Source: JAHWKI01 sp035513575 (GTDB lineage: Bacteria > Gemmatimonadota > Gemmatimonadetes > Longimicrobiales > RSA9). Taken from it: DNA of 64,000 bases. A program made the position numbers and the translations under genes. Under the pieces are notes generated by a model. It was given only the letters and a program-made list of their open reading frames with translations. It had not been told where the DNA came from and did not search any database. The number at the start of each line of letters is the position of its first letter. The first letter of the stretch is position 1. Location of the stretch: positions 94,120-158,119 of the forward strand of contig DATKBW010000134.1 of the NCBI GenBank assembly GCA_035513575.1. Direction: 5' to 3'. Shown here piece by piece: positions 44,715-52,316 of the stretch.

Positions 44715-45754
44715 GACACGACCTCCTCCACCGCTCCCAGGACCCACTCCCGCCCGCTTTCGAACGTGATCTTCTGCTCGAGGATCCAGAAGTCGGCGAG
44801 CTCCATCATCGGCGCGAGCTTCACGGCGTCCTTGGCCGTGGTGACGATGGGGCCGCCGGCCGCGAGACGGAGGATCGCGGCGGCCTCGGCCGCGGAGTAC
44901 GGGTGATGGTCCGGGAACGCGATCGCGTCCTCCAGCCGCGCCCCCACGGCTTCCGCCTGGTCGAAGAAGTCATCCGGGCGCGCGATACCGGCAATGCCGA
45001 TGGCCGCTCCCGACGGCGGCCCCTGCCTCGGCGACCCGTCCGGCCTCACCCAGCGGCGGGCGTCGACAAAGACCCGCGCCGTCGGGCGCCTCGACGCCCG
45101 GGCGACGGCGACCTCCACCTCCGCCGCGCGCTCCGGCGGCGCGGTACGGCGGGTCACCACCACGATGTCCGCGCGCCGCAGCGCCGATGGGGGCTCGCGG
45201 TAGGGTCCCCTGGGGAGGAGCCTGGCGCTGCGGCCCCAGGCCTCGGCCGCGATCAGGACGATGTCCAGGTCTCGGCCGAACCGGCGGTGCTGGAACGCAT
45301 CGTCGAGGACCAGTACATCCGCGCCCAGCTCCATGGCGCGCCCCGCGCCCCGCAGCCGATCCCGATCGGCGACCACCGGGAGGTCGGGGAACCAGCGCCG
45401 GTGCAGCGCCGGCTCGTCCTCCGCGTAGCCACCGTGCAGGATTCCGGGGGTCCAGCCACGGCGCTGAAGTTGTGTCACCACCCAGCGTACCATCGGCGTC
45501 TTCCCCGTCCCTCCCACCGTGATGTTCCCGATGCTGATGGCGGGCAGCGGCGGGACGTCGGTCGGAGCGACACCGGCGCCGTACGCGGCGTTCCTCGCGC
45601 CCATCACGGCCCGGTAGCCCAGCTCGGCGGGCGTGAGGATGGCCCCCAGGAAGCGGCCGGCGAGCCCCGTCTGTCCCTCCCAGAGCCGCCGGACCGCGTC
45701 CACCGGCCCGAGGGGAGCTGTCCCCTCCCCACCGCTATCGGTCCGGTCCGCCAT
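44711..45754 (-). CDS. lpxK: Tetraacyldisaccharide 4'-kinase LpxK
   Basis: 347 residues. Phosphorylates the 4'-position of the lipid A disaccharide at the inner membrane. The Walker A GNITVGGTGKTP (about 75-86) and the DDAFQHRRFGRDLDIVL motif (about 149-165) match the family. The usual SRGYGR near 95 is changed to LHGGYAE, a difference worth noting. The start overlaps the DUF374 acyltransferase by 20 bases. Confidence 0.9.
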   Translation of the reverse strand: MADRTDSGGEGTAPLGPVDAVRRLWEGQTGLAGRFLGAILTPAELGYRAVMGARNAAYGAGVAPTDVPPLPAISIGNITVGGTGKTPMVRWVVTQLQRRGWTPGILHGGYAEDEPALHRRWFPDLPVVADRDRLRGAGRAMELGADVLVLDDAFQHRRFGRDLDIVLIAAEAWGRSARLLPRGPYREPPSALRRADIVVVTRRTAPPERAAEVEVAVARASRRPTARVFVDARRWVRPDGSPRQGPPSGAAIGIAGIARPDDFFDQAEAVGARLEDAIAFPDHHPYSAAEAAAILRLAAGGPIVTTAKDAVKLAPMMELADFWILEQKITFESGREWVLGAVEEVVS

Positions 45755-46385
45755 CCCGGTCGGCCTCCTCGGTCATCGCGTTCAGCTGCGCCTCCAGCGC
45801 TCCGGCATGGCGCGCGAGCTCCGCCCGGTCCGCATCCCGCGGGACCCAGCGCGGCTCGCCGTAGAGCACCCGCACGGTGCTGAACGGCTTCGGTACGCAG
45901 AATTTGTCCCACGAGCCGGGCCACCACGCCCGCCGGCACCCTCCGGTGAGCGGGACGATGGGCAGCCCCGTGAGCTGCGCCGCCGTGATCACGCCGGGCT
46001 GGAGCTCCTGCCGCGGCCCGCGGGGGCCATCCGGCGTGAGGGCGAGGGACCAGCCGTCCCTGGCCCGGCGGACCAGGTCGCGCAACGCCTCGCCGCCCCC
46101 CCGGCTGGAGGACCCCCGGACCGTGGCGTAGCCCCACCCCTCCACCACCCGGGCAATGTACTCGCCGTCGCCGGACCGGCTGATCAGCGCCGCGATCCGC
46201 CCGTGCCGGTGGAAGTAGGTGAGCGGGAGGAGCCGACCGTGCCAGAGCGCGAAGATCACAGGCTGACCCGCCTCCGCCAGCGGGGCATAATGCTCCCCCC
46301 CCTCGACGCGGTAGCGGACCGTGCCCAGCAGCGCGTTCAACGCAAGCCGCCCCGCGTCGCCGGCCAGCCGGTGCCTGAGCCTCAC
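45735..46385 (-). CDS. DUF374-type lysophospholipid/lipid A acyltransferase
   Basis: 216 residues. A PlsC-like acyltransferase fold: the active-site His-Gly pair in FALWHGRLLPLTY (about 45-57), an Asp-Gly-Pro-Arg-Gly-Pro motif DGPRGPRQ (about 118-125) typical of DUF374, and a GLPIVPLTGGC strand. DUF374 members lie in LPS clusters and some add acyl chains to lipid A, but the substrate here is not proven. GTG 46385 overlaps the lpxB stop by four bases. Secondary acylation of a Kdo-containing lipid A is a possible role; no lpxL or waaA homologue is in the window. Confidence 0.82.
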   Translation of the reverse strand: MRLRHRLAGDAGRLALNALLGTVRYRVEGGEHYAPLAEAGQPVIFALWHGRLLPLTYFHRHGRIAALISRSGDGEYIARVVEGWGYATVRGSSSRGGGEALRDLVRRARDGWSLALTPDGPRGPRQELQPGVITAAQLTGLPIVPLTGGCRRAWWPGSWDKFCVPKPFSTVRVLYGEPRWVPRDADRAELARHAGALEAQLNAMTEEADRDGGPDR

Positions 46386-47512
46386 CGGTCCAGCAGCTCC
46401 CCGGCGAGGTCCGCGACCCGGTCCCCGGCTGTGGCGCTCCCCTCGGGACGGAGCGCCTCCCGCACCCCGCGGAGCCCTTCCAGCGCCGCGGACCGGGCGG
46501 GCCCCTCATCCACGAGCGGAAGCAGCGCGGCGGCGAGCGCGCCGGGGGTCGCCTCCTCCTGGAGGAGCTCCGGGGCCACGCGGCGACCCGCGACCAGGTT
46601 CGCCAGGCCGACGTGCTCCACCCGCACCAGCCGCCGCGCCAGCCAGAAGGTGGCGGGGTGGGTGCGATACGCGATCACCATGGGGACGCCGGCGAGAGCG
46701 GCCTCCAGCGTCGTGGTGCCCGATTTGACGAGGGCGGCGTGGGCGTGTGCCAGGAGCGATCGGCCGTCCGTGGTCATGGGGAAGGGCGATGCGGCGTACG
46801 CCGCCGGATCCACGTCCGGCGACCGTGCGACCACGGGCTGGACGTGCCATCGGGCGTCCACCACGCGGCGGGCCGCCTCCGTGAACGGCTCCAGGTGGCG
46901 CTCCACCTCCTGCAGGCGGGAGCCGGGGAACAGCGCCAGGATGCGGCGCGCGGGGTCCAGCGCCAGCGCCCGGCAGAGGGGCTCCCTCTCCTGCACGGGC
47001 TCCTGCCGCGACGTGAGGGGGTGGCCGACGAACCGGACGCGCGCGCCGTGCTCCCGGAAGATCTCCTCCTCGAACGGCAGGATCACCGCGAGGCGGTCCG
47101 CGGTCGTCGCGAGCCTCGCAGCGCGGCTCCGGTGCCAGGCCCAGACCTGCGGGGCGATGTAGTACAGGACTGGCACGTCCCGCGCCGCGGCGGCCCGGGC
47201 GAGCCGCAGATTGAAGCCCGGGTAGTCGATGGGGATCACCAGGTCGACCCGCCGCTCTTCCAGGATCTTCGCGGTGCGCCGGAGCAGCCCCAGGAAGAAG
47301 GGGAGGTGCCGTGCGACCTCGACGAAGCCCATGACCGCCAGCCGCTCGAAGGGGACGATGGGCTCCACCCCCTCCGTCTCCATGCGGGGACCCGCGAGCC
47401 CGAGGAGTCGGGCATCCGGCCAGCGCCGCCGGAGCGCGCGTGCGACCGCGGCGCCATGGAGATCCCCGGAGGGCTCGCCGGCGGAGAGGAAGATCGTCGG
47501 GGCCGGCGCCAT
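46382..47512 (-). CDS. lpxB: Lipid A disaccharide synthase
   Basis: 376 residues, GT19 glycosyltransferase joining lipid X and UDP-2,3-diacyl-GlcN. The N-terminal SAGEPSGDLHGA (about 9-20) and the YIAPQVWAWH segment (about 117-126) are diagnostic; the LFPGSRLQEV motif and the KSGTTTLEAAL sugar-nucleotide site are present. ATG 47512 overlaps the preceding mini-ORF stop by one base; GTG 47515 is one codon upstream. Confidence 0.95.
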   Translation of the reverse strand: MAPAPTIFLSAGEPSGDLHGAAVARALRRRWPDARLLGLAGPRMETEGVEPIVPFERLAVMGFVEVARHLPFFLGLLRRTAKILEERRVDLVIPIDYPGFNLRLARAAAARDVPVLYYIAPQVWAWHRSRAARLATTADRLAVILPFEEEIFREHGARVRFVGHPLTSRQEPVQEREPLCRALALDPARRILALFPGSRLQEVERHLEPFTEAARRVVDARWHVQPVVARSPDVDPAAYAASPFPMTTDGRSLLAHAHAALVKSGTTTLEAALAGVPMVIAYRTHPATFWLARRLVRVEHVGLANLVAGRRVAPELLQEEATPGALAAALLPLVDEGPARSAALEGLRGVREALRPEGSATAGDRVADLAGELLDR

Positions 47513-47646
47513 CACCCCAGGCCGGAGAGGTACCAGATGGCGAGCGCGGCCAGGACCAGTCCGATGATGAGCCGGCTCAACCGGGGCGGCCGCACCGGCC
47601 CCATGGATTCGGTCTTACGCTCGCGCCGAATTCGTAGCAGCGACAT
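47512..47646 (-). CDS. Possible small single-pass membrane protein
   Basis: 44 residues if it starts at ATG 47646, or 30 if at ATG 47604. It has a basic N-terminus (LLRIRRERK), then SRLIIGLVLAALAIWYLSGLG, a clear membrane helix at the C-terminus. The frame overlaps the oxidoreductase stop and ends in TGATG with lpxB, so it may mainly couple lpxB translation. No family is recognised. Confidence is limited by its size. Confidence 0.42.
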   Translation of the reverse strand: MSLLRIRRERKTESMGPVRPPRLSRLIIGLVLAALAIWYLSGLG

Positions 47647-48604
47647 GTTCCTCGATCCGTTCCACGATCTCCAGCGCGGCCGCCAGCGCCCGGCGGCCAT
47701 CCTCCCCCGAGACCTTCACCGGCGTCTCGCCCTGGACCGCCGCGACGAACGACTCCAGCTCCACGCGCAGCGGCTCGCGGCCGTCCCCCACCAGCTCCAC
47801 CCGCTCGACGAGGCCTTCCAGGCTACCGGCCGCCGCCGGCCGCCCGGGCTCCAGCGCCACCCCCGGGCGCAGACGCAGGAACTCGCCCTTCCCGGCCGCG
47901 AGGTCCAGGCTGATGTACCCGTTGGGCTGGAAGAACCGGAACTTCCGCAGCCGCTCGAGCGAAACCCGGCTCGCCGTGAGGTTCGCCACGCCCCCGCCCA
48001 CGAACTCCAGCCGCGCGTTCGCGATGTCGGGGCTCGCCGTGAGGATCGGGATCCCCGCGGCGGAGATGGCGGTCACCTCCCGACGGGCGAGACTCAGAAC
48101 CAGGTCGAGGTCGTGGATCATCAGGTCCAGCACCACGGCCACGTCGGTTCCCCGGGGACCGAACGGCGCCAGCCGGTGGCTCTCCACGAACAGCAGCTCG
48201 TCCAGGTACGGCTCCGCCGCCCGCAGCGCGCCGTTGAACCGCTCGACGTGACCGATCTGGACCAGCGCCCGTCCCGCGGCCGCGGCCGTCAGGATCCTGT
48301 CGGCCGCCGCCAGTGATTCGGCGATCGGCTTCTCGATCAGGACGTGGATCCCGCGCTCCAGCGCCGCGACCGCCACGCGCTCGTGGGCGGACGTGGGGAC
48401 GGCCACCACGACGGCGTCCGCGACGTCCAGGAGCCCGTCCAGCGCCGCGTGGGACGCCACGCCCAGCTCCGCCTCGACCTGCGCGCGCCGATCCGGGTCG
48501 ATGTCGTGGATGCCGGCGAAGCTGGTGCCGGGGAGGTCCCGCGCCAGACGGGCGTGGTGGACCCCGAGACTCCCGACTCCGATGACTCCGATGCGAAGGG
48601 ACAT
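47615..48604 (-). CDS. Gfo/Idh/MocA-family oxidoreductase
   Basis: 329 residues. NAD(P)-dependent sugar or sugar-nucleotide dehydrogenase. The Rossmann motif IGVGSLGVHHARLA (about 8-21) and the EKPIAES catalytic Lys segment (about 92-98) are clear, and the HDLDLVLSL helix carries the conserved Asp and His. It lies between lpxA and lpxB, the position occupied in some bacteria by gnnA, which with the aminotransferase GnnB makes UDP-2,3-diamino sugar for amide-linked lipid A. No gnnB is in the window, so this is a possibility only. The gap to lpxA is 7 bases. Confidence 0.82.
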   Translation of the reverse strand: MSLRIGVIGVGSLGVHHARLARDLPGTSFAGIHDIDPDRRAQVEAELGVASHAALDGLLDVADAVVVAVPTSAHERVAVAALERGIHVLIEKPIAESLAAADRILTAAAAGRALVQIGHVERFNGALRAAEPYLDELLFVESHRLAPFGPRGTDVAVVLDLMIHDLDLVLSLARREVTAISAAGIPILTASPDIANARLEFVGGGVANLTASRVSLERLRKFRFFQPNGYISLDLAAGKGEFLRLRPGVALEPGRPAAAGSLEGLVERVELVGDGREPLRVELESFVAAVQGETPVKVSGEDGRRALAAALEIVERIEEHVAATNSARA

Positions 48605-48611
48605 GGCGGGT

Positions 48612-49421
48612 CTAGAGGGCGACGCCCCGCTCGCTCTCCTCCACGAAGGCGATGAACGTCTCCACCTCGGGCAGCGCGCTCAGCTCGGTCCGTGCCCGCT
48701 CCAGCGCCTGGGACACGTTGTGCTCGGACGCGAAGAACAGGCGGTAGGCCCGCTTCAGCTCGAGCCGGACCTCGTCGCTGAACCCGCGCCGGCGCAGCCC
48801 CACGCTGTTCAGCCCCGACAGCTCCATGGGGCTCCCCGCGGCACGGACGTACGGCGGCACGTCCTTGCTGACCCGGGAGGCCCCGCCCACGAAGGCGTGG
48901 GTCCCGATCCGGACGAACTGGTGGATCGGCGTCAGCCCACCGACGATGGCCCAGTCCCCGATCGTGACGTGACCCCCCATGTTCACGGCGTTGGACAGGA
49001 TCACGTGGTCGCCGATGTGGCAGTCGTGCGCCACGTGGACGTACGCCATCAGCATGCAGTCCGCCCCCACCGCCGTGCGCCCCGACGCCCCTGTCCCGCG
49101 GTTCAGCGTGGCGTATTCCCGGATGACCGTCCGGTCCCCTACCACGAGCTGCGTGACCTCGTCCTCGAACTTCAGGTCCTGGGGGTCCGTGCCGAGGACC
49201 GCGCCGTGGTGGATCCGGCAGTCCCGTCCGATCACGGTGTCGCGCTCGATCAGCACGTGCGGTCCCACCGTCGTCCCCGCCCCGATGGCGACGCCGGGCC
49301 CGATGATCGTCCACGGGCCCACGCTCACGTCGGGCCCCAGCTCGGCGGCGTCGTGGATCAGCGCGGACGGGTGGATCCCCGTCCACAGCGGGCCGTTCAT
49401 CCTCAGCGTCCTGCCTCCCAT
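48612..49421 (-). CDS. lpxA: UDP-GlcNAc (or 3-amino analogue) 3-acyltransferase LpxA
   Basis: 269 residues, left-handed beta-helix trimer that adds the first 3-hydroxyacyl chain in lipid A synthesis. Hexapeptide repeats (VSVGPWTIIGPGVAIGAGT and onwards) run through 25-200; the catalytic His132 lies in HVAHDCHIG, matching the E. coli His125 region. The GDRTVIREYATLNRGT segment (95-110) is canonical. Start ATG 49421 overlaps the lpxC-fabZ stop (TGATG). Given its neighbour, the acceptor could be the 3-amino sugar. Confidence 0.95.
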   Translation of the reverse strand: MGGRTLRMNGPLWTGIHPSALIHDAAELGPDVSVGPWTIIGPGVAIGAGTTVGPHVLIERDTVIGRDCRIHHGAVLGTDPQDLKFEDEVTQLVVGDRTVIREYATLNRGTGASGRTAVGADCMLMAYVHVAHDCHIGDHVILSNAVNMGGHVTIGDWAIVGGLTPIHQFVRIGTHAFVGGASRVSKDVPPYVRAAGSPMELSGLNSVGLRRRGFSDEVRLELKRAYRLFFASEHNVSQALERARTELSALPEVETFIAFVEESERGVAL

Positions 49422-50701
49422 CAGCGATCCACGATGCGAGCCATCATTTCCGCTTCCGCGGCCACCTGGCCGTCCACGTACCCCACGCCCCTCATCCGGC
49501 AGGTGTGGCGGCGGAACTGGAGCATCTCCAGCTCGAAGACCAGCTGGTCGCCGGGGGTGACCGGGCGCCGCCACTTCACGTTGTCCATGGTCATGAAGTA
49601 CACGACCTTGTCCTCCGGCGCCTCGATGCTGTCCATCAGCAGCAGACCGCCGACCTGCGCCATCGCCTCGATGATCAGGACCCCCGGCATCACGGGGTGA
49701 CCCGGATAGTGACCCTGGAAGAACGGCTCGTTGATCGTGACGTTCTTGATCCCGACGATCCGCTTCCCCGCCTCGAAGTCGATGATCCGGTCCACCAGCA
49801 GCATCGGGTACCGGTGCGGGAGGTACTGGATGATCTTCGTGATGTCCACCACGCCGGCGCGACTCCGGCGGTGCGCGGCCAGGATCGCCCGGCCGAGCTC
49901 GACGTTGCCGGCGTGGCTCGGGCGCTCCGCCACGATGTGCGCCCGCACCCGCCCGCCGAGGACCGTCAGGTCGCCCACCATGTCGCCGATCTTGTGGCGC
50001 ACGAACTCGTCGCTGAAGCGCAGCTCCCCATCCACCAGCCCGTGCTCGTCCAGGATCACGGCGTTCGCGGCGGTCGCTCCCAGGGCCAGGCCCCGGGCGT
50101 GCAGCGCCTCGGCGTCGCGCAGGAAGCCGAACGTCCGCGCCGGGCCGATCTCCTCGGCGAAGGTGCCATCGATGTTGAAGGAAGCGAACTGCCGGCGCAC
50201 CAGCGGGTGGTCGAACTCGATGGTCGCGGAGATCCGGAAATCCTCCGCGGGCGCGGCCACGTAGTGTCCCCCCCGCGGACCGGTCACCGTGACCGGGCGG
50301 TCGAGGGTGAGGACCCGGACGGGCGCGTCCTGCTCCTCCACCCCCGCCCGACGCATGACCTCGAGGAACGGCTGGAAGCTGCCGTCCATGATCGGGACCT
50401 CCGGTCCGGACATCTCGATGGTCACGTTGTCCACCAGGAGGGCGCCCACCGCCGCGAGCACGTGCTCGACGGTCTTCGCCTCGGCGTTCCCCACCGCCAG
50501 CGTGGTGCCCAGGTCCGTTTCGGACACGTTCTCGAGCGTCGCCGGGATGGCCGGCGCCCCTTCGAGGTCCGTGCGCACGAAGCGGATCCCCACCCCTGGC
50601 TCCGCCGGAACGAACCGCAGGCGGGCCGGCGTCCCGGTGTGGATCCCGGTCCCGTCCAGCTCGGCGGTGCCCGCGAGCGTCTGCTGCCTCGGTTCGCTCA
50701 T
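49421..50701 (-). CDS. lpxC-fabZ: Fused LpxC deacetylase and FabZ dehydratase
   Basis: 426 residues, two enzymes in one chain. Residues 1-280 are LpxC, the zinc deacetylase committing UDP-3-acyl-GlcNAc to lipid A: zinc ligands His80 (TVEHVLAAVGAL), His236 and Asp240 (HKIGD), and general acid-base His263 (SHAGN). Residues 285-426 are FabZ, the 3-hydroxyacyl-ACP dehydratase: catalytic His335 (GHPVMPG) and Glu345. Such fusions are known in Bacteroidota, Chlorobiota and Gemmatimonadota. Both enzymes draw on 3-hydroxyacyl-ACP flux, so fusion can keep their ratio fixed. Overlaps lpxD by four bases. Confidence 0.96.
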   Translation of the reverse strand: MSEPRQQTLAGTAELDGTGIHTGTPARLRFVPAEPGVGIRFVRTDLEGAPAIPATLENVSETDLGTTLAVGNAEAKTVEHVLAAVGALLVDNVTIEMSGPEVPIMDGSFQPFLEVMRRAGVEEQDAPVRVLTLDRPVTVTGPRGGHYVAAPAEDFRISATIEFDHPLVRRQFASFNIDGTFAEEIGPARTFGFLRDAEALHARGLALGATAANAVILDEHGLVDGELRFSDEFVRHKIGDMVGDLTVLGGRVRAHIVAERPSHAGNVELGRAILAAHRRSRAGVVDITKIIQYLPHRYPMLLVDRIIDFEAGKRIVGIKNVTINEPFFQGHYPGHPVMPGVLIIEAMAQVGGLLLMDSIEAPEDKVVYFMTMDNVKWRRPVTPGDQLVFELEMLQFRRHTCRMRGVGYVDGQVAAEAEMMARIVDR

Positions 50702-51726
50702 TCCCCCGTCTTCAGCTCCTCGATCCGCTTCTCGAGCTCCACCACCCGCGCCCTGAGCTCCGGGAGCCGCGCCAGCGCCGCCTGGGCACGGAGCGCCTCC
50801 CGGTGCGGGCGCGCGGGATAGCCGCTCCAGGTCTCCCCGCGGGGAACGTCGCCGAACACACCCGCCTGGCCCCCGATGGTCGCGCCATCGCCGATCTCCA
50901 CGTGCCCCTGGAGCCCGGCCTGCCCCGCGAGCGTGACGCCGCGGCCGATCCGCGTGCTCCCCGACACTCCCACCTGCGCCACGATGATGGTTCCCGCGCC
51001 GATCCGCACGTTGTGCCCGATGTGGACCAGGTTGTCGATCTTCACGTGGTCGCCGATCTCCGTCGAGCCGATGGAGCCCCGGTCGATGGTGGAATTCGCC
51101 CCGATCTCCACGTCGGCCCCGATGACGCAATCGCCCACCTGCGGCACCTTGCGCGGCACCCCGCCCACCGGGGCGTACCCGAACCCGTCCACCCCCAGCC
51201 GCACCCCGGCGTGGATGATGGAGCGCGGACCGATCCGGACGCCGGGATAGAGCGTCACGTGCGGGTGGAGCACGACGTCCTCCTCGAGGTCAGAACCCTC
51301 CCCGACCACCACGTGCGCACCGATCCGGGTCCGGGCTCCGACCCGGACGCCCGCCGCGAGCACCGCGTACGCCCCCACGGTGACGTCCTCCCCCAGGACC
51401 ACGTCCCGGGCGACCGCCGCGGTGGGGTGCACGCCGGCCGCCGGCGCCACGTCGGGGTAGAGCTCCGGAAGCACGTGCACGAGCGCCCCGTGGACGTCGT
51501 CCGTTACGATCCGGGGCCGATCCTGCGGCACCCGCCCCGAGAGGGGCCGGGCGACGAGGAACAGCCCCGCACGCGACGGCTCAACGTAGGAGAGGTAGCG
51601 GGGATGTGCAACGAGCGAGAGGTCCGTGGGGCCCGCACGATCGAGGGGAGCCGCGCCCGTGATCTCCGGGTCGGCTCCCCCCTCCAGCTCGGCGTCGAGC
51701 AGTCGGGCGATGGCGGACGCGTTCAT
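50698..51726 (-). CDS. lpxD: UDP-3-O-acyl-glucosamine N-acyltransferase
   Basis: 342 residues. Adds the N-linked acyl chain to UDP-3-acyl-GlcN. The N-terminal uridine-binding domain (about 1-95) precedes the left-handed beta-helix with hexapeptide repeats; the catalytic motif NLVHIGHNVRIG lies near 238-249. The C-terminal helix (ELRARVVELEKRIEELK) is the trimer cap. ATG 51726 has a GGAGGG site. It is coupled to lpxC by ATGA. Confidence 0.95.
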   Translation of the reverse strand: MNASAIARLLDAELEGGADPEITGAAPLDRAGPTDLSLVAHPRYLSYVEPSRAGLFLVARPLSGRVPQDRPRIVTDDVHGALVHVLPELYPDVAPAAGVHPTAAVARDVVLGEDVTVGAYAVLAAGVRVGARTRIGAHVVVGEGSDLEEDVVLHPHVTLYPGVRIGPRSIIHAGVRLGVDGFGYAPVGGVPRKVPQVGDCVIGADVEIGANSTIDRGSIGSTEIGDHVKIDNLVHIGHNVRIGAGTIIVAQVGVSGSTRIGRGVTLAGQAGLQGHVEIGDGATIGGQAGVFGDVPRGETWSGYPARPHREALRAQAALARLPELRARVVELEKRIEELKTGE

Positions 51727-51760
51727 CGCCCTCCAGCGGCCGGAACGGAAGAGCTCCGCG

Positions 51761-52294
51761 TCACGACCCCTGGGACGCGAGCGCCCGGAGCCGGCGCAGC
51801 ACTTCGTCCGTGATGTCCAGCGCCGGATCGGCGGCGATGACACCGCCGCCGGCGACATCGAAGACGAAGGCGTAGCCCCGCTCGCTGCGGAGCTGCTCGA
51901 TCACCGTGTTGATGCGCGCGAGGGCGGGCTCCAGGAGCTCCTGCTGCTTCCCCTGCGCGAGCTGCTCCAGCTCGGCCGCCTTCTCCTGGATCTCCTGCTG
52001 CTTCGCCCCGAGGGCCTGCTGCCGCTCGCGGCGGTTCTCCGGCGTCATCATCGCCTGCTGCTGCTGGTACTGCTCCAGCATGGTCTGATACGACGTCTGC
52101 AGCGGAGCGATCTGCTGCTCCAGGCGCTGCATCTCCTGCTGCAGCGCGCTACGCGCCTGCTGGATCTCAGGGGCCTCCGCCATCACGCGCTGCGAGTTGA
52201 TGAACACCAGCTTCGGCGCAGCCTGCGCCGGGAGCGAAGCTGCCCCGACCAGCAGGGCGAAAACGGCCATGCCCGAACGAATCACCTGCTTCAT
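51761..52294 (-). CDS. skp: Periplasmic chaperone Skp/OmpH
   Basis: 177 residues. A signal peptide (1-25, SLPAQAAP) leads to a short beta base (PKLVFINSQRV) and two long coiled-coil arms rich in Gln and Glu (QQARSALQQEMQRLEQQI to QEKAAELEQLAQG), the tentacles that hold unfolded outer-membrane proteins. The final strands FDVAGGGVIAADPALDIT close the base. It lies just after bamA, the usual neighbour, and 34 bases before lpxD. Confidence 0.93.
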   Translation of the reverse strand: MKQVIRSGMAVFALLVGAASLPAQAAPKLVFINSQRVMAEAPEIQQARSALQQEMQRLEQQIAPLQTSYQTMLEQYQQQQAMMTPENRRERQQALGAKQQEIQEKAAELEQLAQGKQQELLEPALARINTVIEQLRSERGYAFVFDVAGGGVIAADPALDITDEVLRRLRALASQGS

Positions 52295-52316
52295 GCCTCC
52301 ACCACCTTTCGGCGTT

